Position numbers and translations under genes: made by a program. Below are positions 37,548 to 46,554 of a DNA stretch of 63,537 bases, piece after piece. Source of the DNA: Chloroflexota bacterium (GTDB taxonomy: Bacteria; Chloroflexota; Dehalococcoidia; UBA1151; TMED-70); contig PBLU01000016.1 of NCBI GenBank assembly GCA_002721875.1, forward strand, positions 3,886-67,422. Direction: 5' to 3'. Numbering within the stretch: the stretch's first letter is position 1; each line of letters begins with the position of its first letter. Under the pieces are notes generated by a model that was not told where the DNA came from, ran no database searches, and was given only the letters and a program-made list of their open reading frames with translations.

Positions 37548-38837
37548 TTAGTCTACCTGCCTTAATCTTGGATCCAATCTATCTCTAAGCCAATCTCCAA
37601 GAAAGTTTAGAGCAAGAACTACAAAAAATATAGCTCCTCCCGGAACCATAACTTGATGAGGAGCAATAGCTAAATAATCTCTTCCCTCATTTGTCATAAC
37701 TCCCCAAGCAGGGGTAGGTGGTTGTATACCAGCACCAACGAAACTTAGTACTGACTCGGCCAAAATAAGAGCACTTGTATTTAATGTAGCGACAACAACA
37801 GCTGTATTTAACACACCTGGTAAGATATGTCTATAAAGAATTCTAAATGTAGTAGCACCATTTATCTTGGCACTTGCTACAAAATCTAATTCACGAATAA
37901 TTAAGGTTTGGGCCCTAATGACCCTTACAAAACCTGCCCAAGCAATTAAAGCTAATACTGCCATCAAAACTGTTAATCCTCTTCCAAATATTAGAGTCAC
38001 TACCAGTGCAACCATTAGAAATGGTAATGCATTCCAAATATCTACAAATCTAGTAATTGCCTCATCAATCAGCCAGGGACTTAAAATTGCAATTCTTTTT
38101 TTCTTCCCCTTAATTGTCATATCGAATCCAATATTTGGCTCATATCTAGTTGCTGTATATCCAGAGATGAGACCCAGGGCAACACCTATAGTCATTCCTC
38201 CTAGTAAAGAAACACCCACAACCATCATAGATATTTGAGCCCCATGAAGCAGTCTACTGAAAACATCTCGTCCAACATGATCATTTCCCATTAGATGATA
38301 TCCATCAGGCCAACTACTTAATCTTTTTGTATCTACTCTTATTACTTGAAGATCCAAAAAGATAATATCATTTTGACCTTCAAATAAATCTTCATTAGTC
38401 TTTATTTCAAATGTTAGTAATTCTTCTTCTTGAACAACACTATTAAATAATATATCGGGAGCACTTGGAGTATCTTCATTCCAAGATATTTCATCTTGGA
38501 GATAACCATTACCATTTATGTCAAACATTCTGTTATCAGTCGGTAATTCATATGAAACAACAAAAGTCGACCCTGCAGCAATACTTGAATCAGTTAAGTC
38601 TATTCCACCTTTTGGTTTAGTAGGAAATTTAATATCAACAATTCCAGGTGAATTATGCCTTGCTCTAACATCTCCAATATCTCTTTCATATGGAGCAACA
38701 GTTGGACCTATAATTGCAGCAATTATAAGAACAATAAGAATTATACTTGGAAATACAGGGTACCTTCTCAAGAATCTCCAAAATATAAACCATATATCTA
38801 GAGGATTAAAGGAGGAAGATTTTGTCTCTGTTGTCAT
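37548..38837 (-). CDS. ABC transporter permease, DppC/OppC type, with an extra extracytoplasmic domain
   Basis: The 429-residue protein is a peptide/nickel-type permease: an N-terminal helix (about 30-48), then HLMGNDHVGRDVFSRLLHGA (about 181-200), four or five further helices, and the EAA-like loop (ASAKINGATTFRILYRHILP). Compared with usual DppC (about 290-300 residues) it has an insertion of about 110 residues between the first helix and the LMGNDHVGRDV motif (about 62-176). The insertion looks beta-rich and contains DINGNGYLQDE at 106-116, a calcium-loop-like sequence. It lies 14 bp after the DppB-like gene. Substrate unknown. Confidence 0.85.
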   Translation of the reverse strand: MTTETKSSSFNPLDIWFIFWRFLRRYPVFPSIILIVLIIAAIIGPTVAPYERDIGDVRARHNSPGIVDIKFPTKPKGGIDLTDSSIAAGSTFVVSYELPTDNRMFDINGNGYLQDEISWNEDTPSAPDILFNSVVQEEELLTFEIKTNEDLFEGQNDIIFLDLQVIRVDTKRLSSWPDGYHLMGNDHVGRDVFSRLLHGAQISMMVVGVSLLGGMTIGVALGLISGYTATRYEPNIGFDMTIKGKKKRIAILSPWLIDEAITRFVDIWNALPFLMVALVVTLIFGRGLTVLMAVLALIAWAGFVRVIRAQTLIIRELDFVASAKINGATTFRILYRHILPGVLNTAVVVATLNTSALILAESVLSFVGAGIQPPTPAWGVMTNEGRDYLAIAPHQVMVPGGAIFFVVLALNFLGDWLRDRLDPRLRQVD

Positions 38838-38851
38838 TAAGTTTACTCCTT

Positions 38852-39805
38852 CTAGTTTAATCGAACTCTTGGATCAATAATAGTGTATGCAATATCAGCT
38901 ATCGTAGCGAATATCAAATAAATTAGTATAAATACAAATACCGTACCAAGCAGAAGAGGAAAGTCATTATCATTTACAGCTCTGTATAAAGCATCGTAAC
39001 CTATTCCTGGCCATGAAAAAACAATTTCTACTACTAAGGCCCCATTTAACCAGCCAGAAAAGATTAGAAGTGCGCTTGTTACTGGAGCAATCAAAGCATT
39101 TCTTAGAGCATGCTTAAATATCACAGTCCTAAATTTTACACCTTTAGCTCTTGCTAGTCTAATATATTCAGAATCTAATATTTCAAGCATTGAAGATCGT
39201 GTAAGCCTCATCAAAGCTGCTGCCGCACCCCATCCTAAAGCAATACAAGGAAGTATGTAATCTTTATAATCAAACTCAGGCTTCCTTCCTCCTGCTGGAA
39301 GAAGAGGATCTCCATTAATCGTTAGCCATTGATTAAAAATATAAATTAAAACCAAACCTGTAACAAATGGAGGTGCCGCTTGACCTATCAGTGCAGCCCC
39401 TCTTGCAACATAGTCCCAAAAACTTCCTCTAAAAACAGCTGCCACCACACCGGTGGGAATACCCAGGAAGATAGCAAAAATCCAACCTCCTAACGCAAGT
39501 TCTAGAGTGGCAGGAATTTTGGCAAGAACGATATCAGTTACAGCCATTTGCCTAGCTAAGGAAATACCAAGATCTCCTCGTGCAGTTCTACCAATCCAAT
39601 CTAAATATCTTTCATGAAATGGCTTATTCATTCCAAGACGTTCACCAAGTTTGTCCCATTGCTCTTGTGTAATTCCATTTCCACTGTCAGGTACAAATAA
39701 TAATCTTGGATCATTATGAAAATTAGTTAAGGTAAATACAGCAAAAGTTGCACCTATAATTGAAAGGATAGAGGAGAAAAATCTACCAAGTAAAAATCGA
39801 AGCAT
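38852..39805 (-). CDS. ABC transporter permease, DppB/OppB type
   Basis: The 317-residue protein has the standard six-helix DppB layout: an N-terminal helix (about 7-28), an extracytoplasmic segment with GMNKPFHERYLDWIG and GDLGIS, then helices and the EAA-like loop RLARAKGVKFRTVIFKHALRN, ending in a typical IDPRVRLN. It partners the DppC-type permease downstream. It starts 134 bp after the binding protein gene, and a strong hairpin lies in that gap. The ATPase subunits of this importer are not in the window. Confidence 0.9.
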   Translation of the reverse strand: MLRFLLGRFFSSILSIIGATFAVFTLTNFHNDPRLLFVPDSGNGITQEQWDKLGERLGMNKPFHERYLDWIGRTARGDLGISLARQMAVTDIVLAKIPATLELALGGWIFAIFLGIPTGVVAAVFRGSFWDYVARGAALIGQAAPPFVTGLVLIYIFNQWLTINGDPLLPAGGRKPEFDYKDYILPCIALGWGAAAALMRLTRSSMLEILDSEYIRLARAKGVKFRTVIFKHALRNALIAPVTSALLIFSGWLNGALVVEIVFSWPGIGYDALYRAVNDNDFPLLLGTVFVFILIYLIFATIADIAYTIIDPRVRLN

Positions 39806-39862
39806 TACAATCTCTCTTATATATATATTTTTTGTTCGTTAACTTTATTGTTCTGATGCTAC

Positions 39863-39904
39863 AAAAAAAGTGGGAAGAAATAAAGCATTCTTCCCACTTT
39901 TTTC
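39863..39904 (-). terminator. 16-bp hairpin between the binding-protein gene and the permease genes
   Basis: The arms at 39864-39879 and 39888-39903 are perfectly complementary over 16 bp around an 8-nt loop, with T runs on both strands. On the minus strand it lies just after the binding protein gene and before dppB, so it probably acts as an intra-operon terminator or as a processing and stability element, giving more binding protein than permease. Confidence 0.8.
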
Positions 39905-39939
39905 AACAAATTGACAATTTTATCAATTTAGCAGAATTA

Positions 39940-41994
39940 TTAGTCGTTTAGAACTATTAACTCTGGGTTATTAGAAACGTTAGCATAGTGCTGTTGAGGA
40001 GCATTCCATGACTTAATTCTGTCATTTACTACAATACCTTTAGGTACTTGGTAAACACCAGCGTATTGTAACCAGTACATACTATAGTCAACAATATCTA
40101 TGTGCATTTCTTTTCTCTTTTCAGCATCTTTTTCCATAAGGACATCAGCTACGTTTTTTGCACCAGCTTTAGATTCAAATCCACAACCCCATGAAGGTCG
40201 AGTTCTTGAAGAATCAACTGGTGGAATTGGCCAGTCTTGTGGCCAAACATTTGAGTGAACATCACAGTTCTTCAATACAGGAAGGTACTGTTCTCTTCTC
40301 TTCATTCTAGGTGAAATAACTCCACCATAGTCTTCTACTAGACCAGAGATTTCTATTCCTAGTCTTGCCCAGTCACTCATAACTGTATCAGCTACCTCAA
40401 GTCCTACAGGACCTGCTTCAGCTGCATATGCTTGAAGAACTAGACCATCAATATCTCTCTTACCGTCTACTAGAGGGTAACCAGCTTGGTCAAGTAATGC
40501 ACCAGCAGCTTCGATGTCTCCATCAGGAAGCTCGTATATTACTCCACCTGTTTCACTGATTTTATTACCAGTAGCATCCCAAACACCAGTGTCTCTATCT
40601 GGATCCCATCCTGGATATTCAGGTCCCATGTACTCTGAATAGATAGGTGTACCAATTCCATTAAGTAAGGAATCATTAATACCGTTTCTATCAAGAGCAG
40701 TTGAAAGAGCAAGTCTAACTAGTCTTGCTTGTTCCATGTCAGTCATACCAGCAGGGTTGTTAGTATCTGTATACTTCACGACAGAAGAATCTGTTCCACC
40801 TTCGTGGTATGAATCATCTTGCCAAGGATCACCAATCCATGCATAATCTTCAGCATATGGTGGAGCATCCCATGGGTTTAGTGCCTCACCAGTTCTTGCG
40901 TGTGTCTCTTCCCAAAGGTTTCCTGGGAATATGATAGATTGTCCAACATATCCACCTGGCATAGTCTCTAGGAATCTTAGATCAGAAGATCCAGAAACAA
41001 CATCGGCAAGTAGTTTATAATCTACTACAGCCATATCAACTTCACCACTATTTAACATAGCTACTTGAGTTTGAGATTCAGGAACCTGTATTACCTCAAT
41101 TTCAGCTACATTTGGAGAAGCTCTCCAGTGATCTTCTACAGCAAAAACAGAACATCTGTCTCCTGCAGTACATTCACCATGTTTATATGGTCCAGTCATT
41201 ACAGCATGCTTAGAAGCCCAATCAGCTCCCATCATGTCTACGTGATGAACAGCACCTTGTACAGGAGCTGCACCTAAACAACCGAATTCAGATAAAGGTA
41301 AACAGAAAAATACTGGACTTACCAATCCAACTTCAAAAGTTAAGTCATCAACAACTTCGGCTTTTGTAAAAATAGCTCCAATGTCACCAGAATCTGGGTA
41401 TGAGCTATCAGGGTTTACAGTACCGTTAACTGTATTGAACCATCTTACTCTATCCTCTGCTGTAACAAATCCGAAGTCAACATCTTCATATCCTTTTGGA
41501 GATTGCCACTTCATTCCCTCGTTAAGTTCAATAGTGACTTTAGTTCCTGCAGGATCAATTGACCATGACTTTGCCATTTGAGGAGTCATTGCATTACCTT
41601 TATCAAAATAGAAAAGGTGTTCTCCGATTCCAACCAAATCAGCAGCAGACCATCTGTAAGGACCTGACCAAGGTGTACCAAAAACTGGTTCTACCTCGTG
41701 GTGAGCTCTTACTAATTTTCCACTAGGACCGCTTGGAGCTGAAGTCGAAGATGAAGAAGCACTTGCAGCTTTAGTAGCAACATCCGCTTTTTTAGCAGGT
41801 GCAGCAGCCTTAGGTGCTTCAGGGGCAGCAGCTTTTGCAGCAGCAGCAGGTGCGGCAGGTGCGGCAGGTGCAGCTGGAGCAGCAGAAGAAGATGATGAAT
41901 CATCACTTCCACAGGCTACAACAAATACCATAAGCATTGACACAACAAGCAAACTTGCAAGCATACTGGATTTACGTAGTATATTCATACTCAT
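39940..41994 (-). CDS. Extracellular solute-binding lipoprotein, family 5 (peptide/nickel type)
   Basis: The 684-residue protein has a lipoprotein signal (helix to VVAC, Cys28), then a low-complexity linker (about 33-90) rich in Ala, Pro, Lys and Ser, and a large family-5 binding domain (GIGEHLFYF; MAKSWSIDPAGTKVTIELNEGMKW; DNNPAG- and RLVRLALSTALDRNGIND-type sequences). The ATG at 41994 follows GGAGGAAA, so it is preferred over an in-frame start six codons upstream. It binds the substrate for the DppBC-type permeases downstream. The ligand (peptide, opine or glycoside) is not deducible. Confidence 0.9.
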   Translation of the reverse strand: MSMNILRKSSMLASLLVVSMLMVFVVACGSDDSSSSSAAPAAPAAPAAPAAAAKAAAPEAPKAAAPAKKADVATKAASASSSSTSAPSGPSGKLVRAHHEVEPVFGTPWSGPYRWSAADLVGIGEHLFYFDKGNAMTPQMAKSWSIDPAGTKVTIELNEGMKWQSPKGYEDVDFGFVTAEDRVRWFNTVNGTVNPDSSYPDSGDIGAIFTKAEVVDDLTFEVGLVSPVFFCLPLSEFGCLGAAPVQGAVHHVDMMGADWASKHAVMTGPYKHGECTAGDRCSVFAVEDHWRASPNVAEIEVIQVPESQTQVAMLNSGEVDMAVVDYKLLADVVSGSSDLRFLETMPGGYVGQSIIFPGNLWEETHARTGEALNPWDAPPYAEDYAWIGDPWQDDSYHEGGTDSSVVKYTDTNNPAGMTDMEQARLVRLALSTALDRNGINDSLLNGIGTPIYSEYMGPEYPGWDPDRDTGVWDATGNKISETGGVIYELPDGDIEAAGALLDQAGYPLVDGKRDIDGLVLQAYAAEAGPVGLEVADTVMSDWARLGIEISGLVEDYGGVISPRMKRREQYLPVLKNCDVHSNVWPQDWPIPPVDSSRTRPSWGCGFESKAGAKNVADVLMEKDAEKRKEMHIDIVDYSMYWLQYAGVYQVPKGIVVNDRIKSWNAPQQHYANVSNNPELIVLND

Positions 41995-42014
41995 AAAATT
42001 TCCTCCGAACACTT

Positions 42015-42036
42015 ATCCACCAGATTGCCAGTGGAT
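42015..42036 (-). other. Short hairpin in the 5' leader of the binding-protein gene
   Basis: ATCCAC at 42015-42020 pairs with GTGGAT at 42031-42036 around a 10-nt loop, just upstream of the ribosome-binding site. It could protect the transcript's 5' end or affect translation. No known riboswitch was recognised. Confidence 0.3.
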
Positions 42037-42155
42037 TTGTTTATTTTACTTTACAGAATTAATAGAATGATTTGTCTATAATTTTTTCAAAGTTCATATT
42101 TCCAAAAAAATTAAAATTTCAAATCACAACACATAAATCTGCAGGTTCATCGTAG

Positions 42156-42182
42156 AGTATATATAATAACAATTATTGTCAA
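42156..42182 (-). promoter_or_regulatory. Putative promoter of the ABC importer operon
   Basis: On the minus strand TTGACA (complement of 42177-42182) and TATACT (complement of 42156-42161) are separated by 15 nt, shorter than ideal. The site lies about 160 bp before the binding-protein start in the divergent gap with the dehydratase gene. Confidence 0.4.
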
Positions 42183-42224
42183 GCAAATATTGACTTTAAT
42201 TTATAGCATTAATAACCCCATAAA

Positions 42225-43382
42225 ATGATAAAAATTACAAGTTTGGAATTTAGAAGATTTTCTGCAAAACATCATAATGCTTCTAGGAATTGGCTTATAC
42301 CAATAATCAAGACCGATGATCCTAATATTTTTGGAATAGGTGATGCCAGTTCACTAGGTGATGATGAAAGAATTATTGATGAAATTAAATATCTATTTGA
42401 TAAGTATTTGATTGATAATGATGCCTTAGAATCTGAAAAATTATGGTTATCTATGTATAACAATTCTATGCAAAGAGGAGGAAGGATCTCGACTACTGCT
42501 ATATCTGGGATTGATATAGCACTATGGGATATAAAGGGAAAATTTCTACAAAAGCCAATTTATACTTTATTAGGAGGATCATTAAGAGAAAAAATAATGG
42601 TCTATGCAAATGGATGGTATACAAATCCAGGTACTCCTGATCAAAATTATAAAGAGGCAAAAAAAGTAGTTTCAATGGGATATAAAGCATTAAAATTTGA
42701 CCCCTTTGGTCAAAAAAATTTTTATAGACTATCAAAAGAAGAATTTAATCTTTCTGAGAAAAGAATTTCTAAAGTTAGAGATGCAGTTGGTGAGTATGTG
42801 GAAATATTAATTGAAGGACATGCAAAATTTAATATGATGAATGCAGTTAAAATTTCAAATATGATCCAAAAATATAATCCTCTTTTTTTTGAAGAACCTG
42901 TATCTGAAGAAAGAATAGATGAGCTGGTGGAATTAAGAAAACATACTAATATTTCAATTGCTACAGGAGAAAGGCTTTACACAAAATTTCCTTTTGCATC
43001 AATAGTAGAAATGAATGCTGCTGATGTTCTTCAACCGGATATTGCAAATGCTGGTGGTATAACAGAACTAAAAAAAATTTCTATAATAGCTGAGGCAAAA
43101 CATATAACCATTGCTCCACATAATACATGTTCGCCTGTTGGTGCAGTGGCAGAAATGCACTTAAGTAAATCAATACCAAATTTTGAAATAATGGAATATC
43201 ATGCTGAATTCTATTCTCCTCATTACTTTAAGGTCTTTAAAGGCTTTCCAAGACAAAAAAATGGATTTATAAGACTTTCAGATAAGCCTGGTCTTGGATT
43301 AGAATTGAATGAAAAAGAAATAAAAAAACACCCACCTTTCAAATCAACAGATGCAAAAGGTGGAGCAATTAAGACAATTTAG
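42225..43382 (+). CDS. Enolase-superfamily sugar-acid dehydratase (mandelate racemase/muconate lactonizing type)
   Basis: The 385-residue protein has the capping domain plus a modified TIM barrel with family motifs: GIDIALWDIKGK (about 90-101), ALKFDPFG, metal-ligand acids in LIEGHAKF, FFEEPVSEE and ATGERLYT, and a C-terminal catalytic His in APHNTCSPVGAVAE. The overall pattern fits acid-sugar dehydratases, which convert aldonic or uronic acids to 2-keto-3-deoxy acids. The aldolase gene follows 9 bp later, so the pair probably forms a catabolic module. Exact substrate unknown. This superfamily is known to be expanded in marine SAR202 Chloroflexota. Confidence 0.8.
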   Translation: MIKITSLEFRRFSAKHHNASRNWLIPIIKTDDPNIFGIGDASSLGDDERIIDEIKYLFDKYLIDNDALESEKLWLSMYNNSMQRGGRISTTAISGIDIALWDIKGKFLQKPIYTLLGGSLREKIMVYANGWYTNPGTPDQNYKEAKKVVSMGYKALKFDPFGQKNFYRLSKEEFNLSEKRISKVRDAVGEYVEILIEGHAKFNMMNAVKISNMIQKYNPLFFEEPVSEERIDELVELRKHTNISIATGERLYTKFPFASIVEMNAADVLQPDIANAGGITELKKISIIAEAKHITIAPHNTCSPVGAVAEMHLSKSIPNFEIMEYHAEFYSPHYFKVFKGFPRQKNGFIRLSDKPGLGLELNEKEIKKHPPFKSTDAKGGAIKTI

Positions 43383-43391
43383 GGGGAAATT

Positions 43392-44123
43392 ATGATTGAA
43401 AATACAATAATAAAGAAGATTAAAAAAGGTAAAAAGGCTAATGTTTTTGAATTACAGTTTCCATCGCTACCTCTTGTAGAATTTGCTTATCATGTTGGAT
43501 TTGATGCCATACATTGTGATGCTGAACATGGAAGCTTTTCACCTGAAGCAGTTGATGATATTTGTAGAGTAGCAAATGGATTTGGAATGAGTGTAACAGC
43601 TAGAGTCCCCGATAAAAGTTCCTATTGGATCAACCTTTTCTTAGATAGAGGAATTCAAGGTATAGTAGGTCCTCATGTTGAAACTAAAAAAGAAGCTCAA
43701 GATTTTGCAGATGCTTGTCTTTTCCCTCCTCATGGTAAAAGGTCCTGGGGTGGTGGAAGAGGTACTGAATTTAATGATGATGGAAAATTATCAGAATACG
43801 GAAGTAAATTAGATTTTGCAAAATGGTCTAATGAAAATATGCTTGTTATTGCTCAGATGGAATCTGTGCCTGCTTGGGAAAACATAAATGAAATATTGAG
43901 CGTTGAAGGATTATCTGGAATAACAGGCGGACCAAATGATCTTGCAGCTTCAATGGGAATTCCAGGAGATCCCGATAATCCAAAAAGAGTTAAGCTAACA
44001 TCTGATATTAATGACACGGCAAGAGGAAGAAATAAACTTGTTGCAGATGACATACAAAGAGTCCTTTCAATAAGAGATCTTATGTTAGTAAATGGAAGAG
44101 CATTCATAGATGAAGGAGAATAA
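43392..44123 (+). CDS. HpcH/HpaI-family 2-keto-3-deoxy acid aldolase
   Basis: The 243-residue protein is a class II metal-dependent aldolase: CDAEHGSFSPEA (about 46-57, the His/Glu region), ARVPDKS, a FPPHGKRSWGGGRG loop and QMESVPAWENINEI with the metal-ligand Glu, then TGGPNDLAASMG. It cleaves 2-keto-3-deoxy acids to pyruvate (or a hydroxypyruvate) and an aldehyde. Together with the upstream dehydratase it resembles the RhmD-RhmA type of non-phosphorylating pathway, though the substrate is only an inference. Its end overlaps the next gene by 14 bp. A GGGGGAA site precedes the start. Confidence 0.85.
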   Translation: MIENTIIKKIKKGKKANVFELQFPSLPLVEFAYHVGFDAIHCDAEHGSFSPEAVDDICRVANGFGMSVTARVPDKSSYWINLFLDRGIQGIVGPHVETKKEAQDFADACLFPPHGKRSWGGGRGTEFNDDGKLSEYGSKLDFAKWSNENMLVIAQMESVPAWENINEILSVEGLSGITGGPNDLAASMGIPGDPDNPKRVKLTSDINDTARGRNKLVADDIQRVLSIRDLMLVNGRAFIDEGE

Positions 44124-44535
44124 GGATCAAAATTTTTTGAGACTGGGTAATAAAAACCTCTACATTCATGGAGACTTTCTCAGATACAAAAATGAAGATT
44201 CAGAAAATATTGAAATACTTATTACTAAAATTGTAAGTATCTCAATAGAAAAATTGGAAGGTCAATATAAAAACTTAATTTGGGCTATGTTGGGTTTCAT
44301 TTTGTTTGTGATTTCGTGGTATTTTTTAGAAAACACATTATTGAGTAATATTTTATGTGTCCTATCTCTGTTAGGAGGTACAGTTTATTTGCTGAGCTAT
44401 TTTATTTTCAGTAATTACTTAAAACTAATAATCAAAACTTCTAGGTTAGATTTATATTTGGAATTTCCCTCTCAAAAAAAATATTCAGTAAATAAGTTTA
44501 AGAATTTACTACTGGAAAAATTACATAGAACTTAG
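44110..44535 (+). CDS. Small membrane protein of unknown function
   Basis: No family was recognised. The 141-residue protein has a soluble N-terminal part (about 1-50), two adjacent hydrophobic segments (about 55-73 and 79-101), and a soluble C-terminal part with FSNYLKLIIKTSRLDLYLEFPS. It resembles PH-like membrane-anchored proteins only in general shape. The ATG at 44110 overlaps the aldolase stop by 14 bp; an in-frame TTG at 44137 after an AAGGA site is an alternative start. It converges on tsaD. Confidence 0.6.
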   Translation: MKENKDQNFLRLGNKNLYIHGDFLRYKNEDSENIEILITKIVSISIEKLEGQYKNLIWAMLGFILFVISWYFLENTLLSNILCVLSLLGGTVYLLSYFIFSNYLKLIIKTSRLDLYLEFPSQKKYSVNKFKNLLLEKLHRT

Positions 44536-44538
44536 TTG

Positions 44539-45570
44539 CTATTTAATATTTAGCTGGGGGTTTATTTTTATTGACTCAGGATTACTAAAAGATTTATTCA
44601 TAAAATCTATAAGACCTCTACATGCAATCATTATTCCGTTATCAGTGCAATATTTTCTTTCAGGAAAAATTGCATTTATATCATTATTTTTTTCAAAATT
44701 AGATCTCAAGTATCCATTTGCGGCAACTCCACCTGATACTAAAATATTTTTACAATCATATTTTTTTGCAATTGATATAGATTTATTTAGAAGTACATCA
44801 AGAACGGATTCCTGAAATGCATTTGATATCTCTGAAATTTCCAAAGCAATTTGATCCTGAGATAAATTATTTCTATAAATTTTTTCATATGCAAGATTTT
44901 TTGTTGCAGTTTTTAATCCACTAAAACTAAATTCGCTATCATCTTTAAGCCAAGATCTAGGCAATTTATAATTTTTTTTCATAGATCTCTTTGCCCAATT
45001 TTCTATTATAGGGCCTCCAGGATATCCTAATCCCAATATTCTTGAAACTTTATCAAAAGCTTCCCCAACTGCATCATCTCTAGTTTGACCTAACATAGCA
45101 AAAGAATCATATTCTTTCATCAGGACAAGTTCAGTATGGCCTCCAGATATAATAAGAGATATAGAAGGGAAAATATCATTTCTTGAGAAATTAAACTTTT
45201 CATCCTCAATAAAGCAAGCACTTACATGTCCTTCAAGATGATTAACTCCCAAAAGTGGAATCCCAAGTGAAGCTGATAAACCTTTAGCAAAATTTAAACC
45301 CACTAATAATGATCCAGCTAATCCAGGACCATTTGTTACTGCAATTGCTTCTAAATCACTTAATTTTACATTAGATTCACTAATTGCTTGATCAACAACT
45401 TTATGAATATTGACTATGTGTGCCCTTGAAGCTAGTTCAGGTATTATTCCTCCATAAGGAGCGTGTGTTTCTATTTGTGATGCAACAACGTTAGCTAATA
45501 TGTGACCGTCAGAGTCAACTATCCCGCAAGCAGTTTCATCACAAGAAGTTTCTATTCCCAAAATTGGCAT
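44539..45570 (-). CDS. tsaD: tRNA N6-adenosine threonylcarbamoyltransferase TsaD
   Basis: TsaD transfers the threonylcarbamoyl group to A37 of ANN-decoding tRNAs. The 343-residue protein shows GIETSCDETACGIVD at 5-19, VNHLEGHVSACF with the metal-binding His pair (about 109-120), SGGHTELVL, GYPGGP and the later VSGGVAANGYLR. It stands alone on the minus strand, convergent with the membrane-protein gene and divergent from ctaA; partners TsaB/TsaE are not in the window. Confidence 0.96.
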   Translation of the reverse strand: MPILGIETSCDETACGIVDSDGHILANVVASQIETHAPYGGIIPELASRAHIVNIHKVVDQAISESNVKLSDLEAIAVTNGPGLAGSLLVGLNFAKGLSASLGIPLLGVNHLEGHVSACFIEDEKFNFSRNDIFPSISLIISGGHTELVLMKEYDSFAMLGQTRDDAVGEAFDKVSRILGLGYPGGPIIENWAKRSMKKNYKLPRSWLKDDSEFSFSGLKTATKNLAYEKIYRNNLSQDQIALEISEISNAFQESVLDVLLNKSISIAKKYDCKNILVSGGVAANGYLRSNFEKNNDINAIFPERKYCTDNGIMIACRGLIDFMNKSFSNPESIKINPQLNIK

Positions 45571-45644
45571 AATTTTTTCCTAATTAACTTTGATTTAGGA
45601 GTTTAAATATATATTAATTTTATTTAATTTAGTCTAATTAAAGT

Positions 45645-46554
45645 ATGACACAAAAAAATATTACTAAAAAAAAAGTTTTTATTACTGTTTTCAGCACTTG
45701 GAATATTTTTTTCATTTTTCCAACCAACATGTGGTGCTTATACACGGGTAAGTGGATCAGGTGATGGATGCCCTGACTGGCCTACTTGTTTTGGATCCTG
45801 GGTCCCTCCATTCAATGATATTCATGCCGTAATAGAATGGAGCCACAGAACATCGGGCACACTTTTTGGATTAGTTTCAATTGCACTGGTATTTTTATCC
45901 TATTATGTATATAGGAAATATAACCTAACGGTAAAAATTTATATCTCATCATTAATATTGATAATCATAGTAGGTGGAATAGGTGGAGTTGTGGTGTTGT
46001 CAGAATTAGACCCAGCTATAAGAACTGTTCATCTTGCAGGAGCTCAAACAGTAGCAGCATTGATGGTAGCAGCTTTTGTGATAGAAAATATTAGATCTAG
46101 TATTAATATCGATAACAAGATAAAAACAATGGCTGCAATAACTGCAGTGTTGGCTATTGCTTCCTTGCTTTCAGGAGCTTATGCAGTCTGGCAAGGAGCA
46201 GGTACTGTTTGCTATAAATGGCCATTATGTAGCGAATACATTATCCCTAAGTATACAAATCAATGGATTCATATGACACATAGAATTATCTCTTTGGCTT
46301 CAGTCCTATATATTCTTAGACTAACTTATTTCTTGATTAAGGATTATTACAATACATCTATTGGCAAGCTAGGCGTGTTATTATTAGCTAGCGGAATACT
46401 TCAGATGGTAATCGGGGCCTCAATTCCGATATCAGAATTTAGCATTTGGTCAAGAACTTTACATTTGACTCTAGCTACAATAGTTTGGATGATTTCTTTT
46501 TCTATTATAATCATCATTAGAAATGGAAAATCAAAAGCTCATAAGACAATCTAA
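45645..46554 (+). pseudogene. ctaA: Heme A synthase CtaA/Cox15, frame interrupted near the 5' end
   Basis: Heme A synthase oxidises the methyl group of heme O for cytochrome oxidase. The frame that runs to the stop at 46554 carries the whole protein: TRVSGSGDGCPDWPTCFG, EWSHRTSG with a heme-ligand His, VHLAGAQ, a second Cys pair (TVCYKWPLC), MTHR, and LHLTLA. But that frame has no ATG, GTG or TTG start before 45958, and TGA lies at 45646. The natural start is ATG at 45645 in another frame. Removing one A from the A9 run (45666-45674) joins the two into a normal 302-residue protein. Either an assembly or sequencing error, transcriptional slippage on A9, or a recent mutation could explain this. 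The downstream ctaB overlaps by 32 bp and is intact. Confidence 0.85.

Noticed and set aside
41712..41912. Leu/His-rich minus-strand ORF inside the binding-protein gene
   Set aside because: It is a frame-shifted reading of the Ala/Pro/Lys linker; the true protein is clear.
45958..46554. ctaA starting at TTG 45958 as a shorter protein
   Set aside because: The sequence upstream in the same frame encodes conserved family motifs (GDGCPDWPTC, EWSHRTSG), so the gene starts earlier and the frame is broken.
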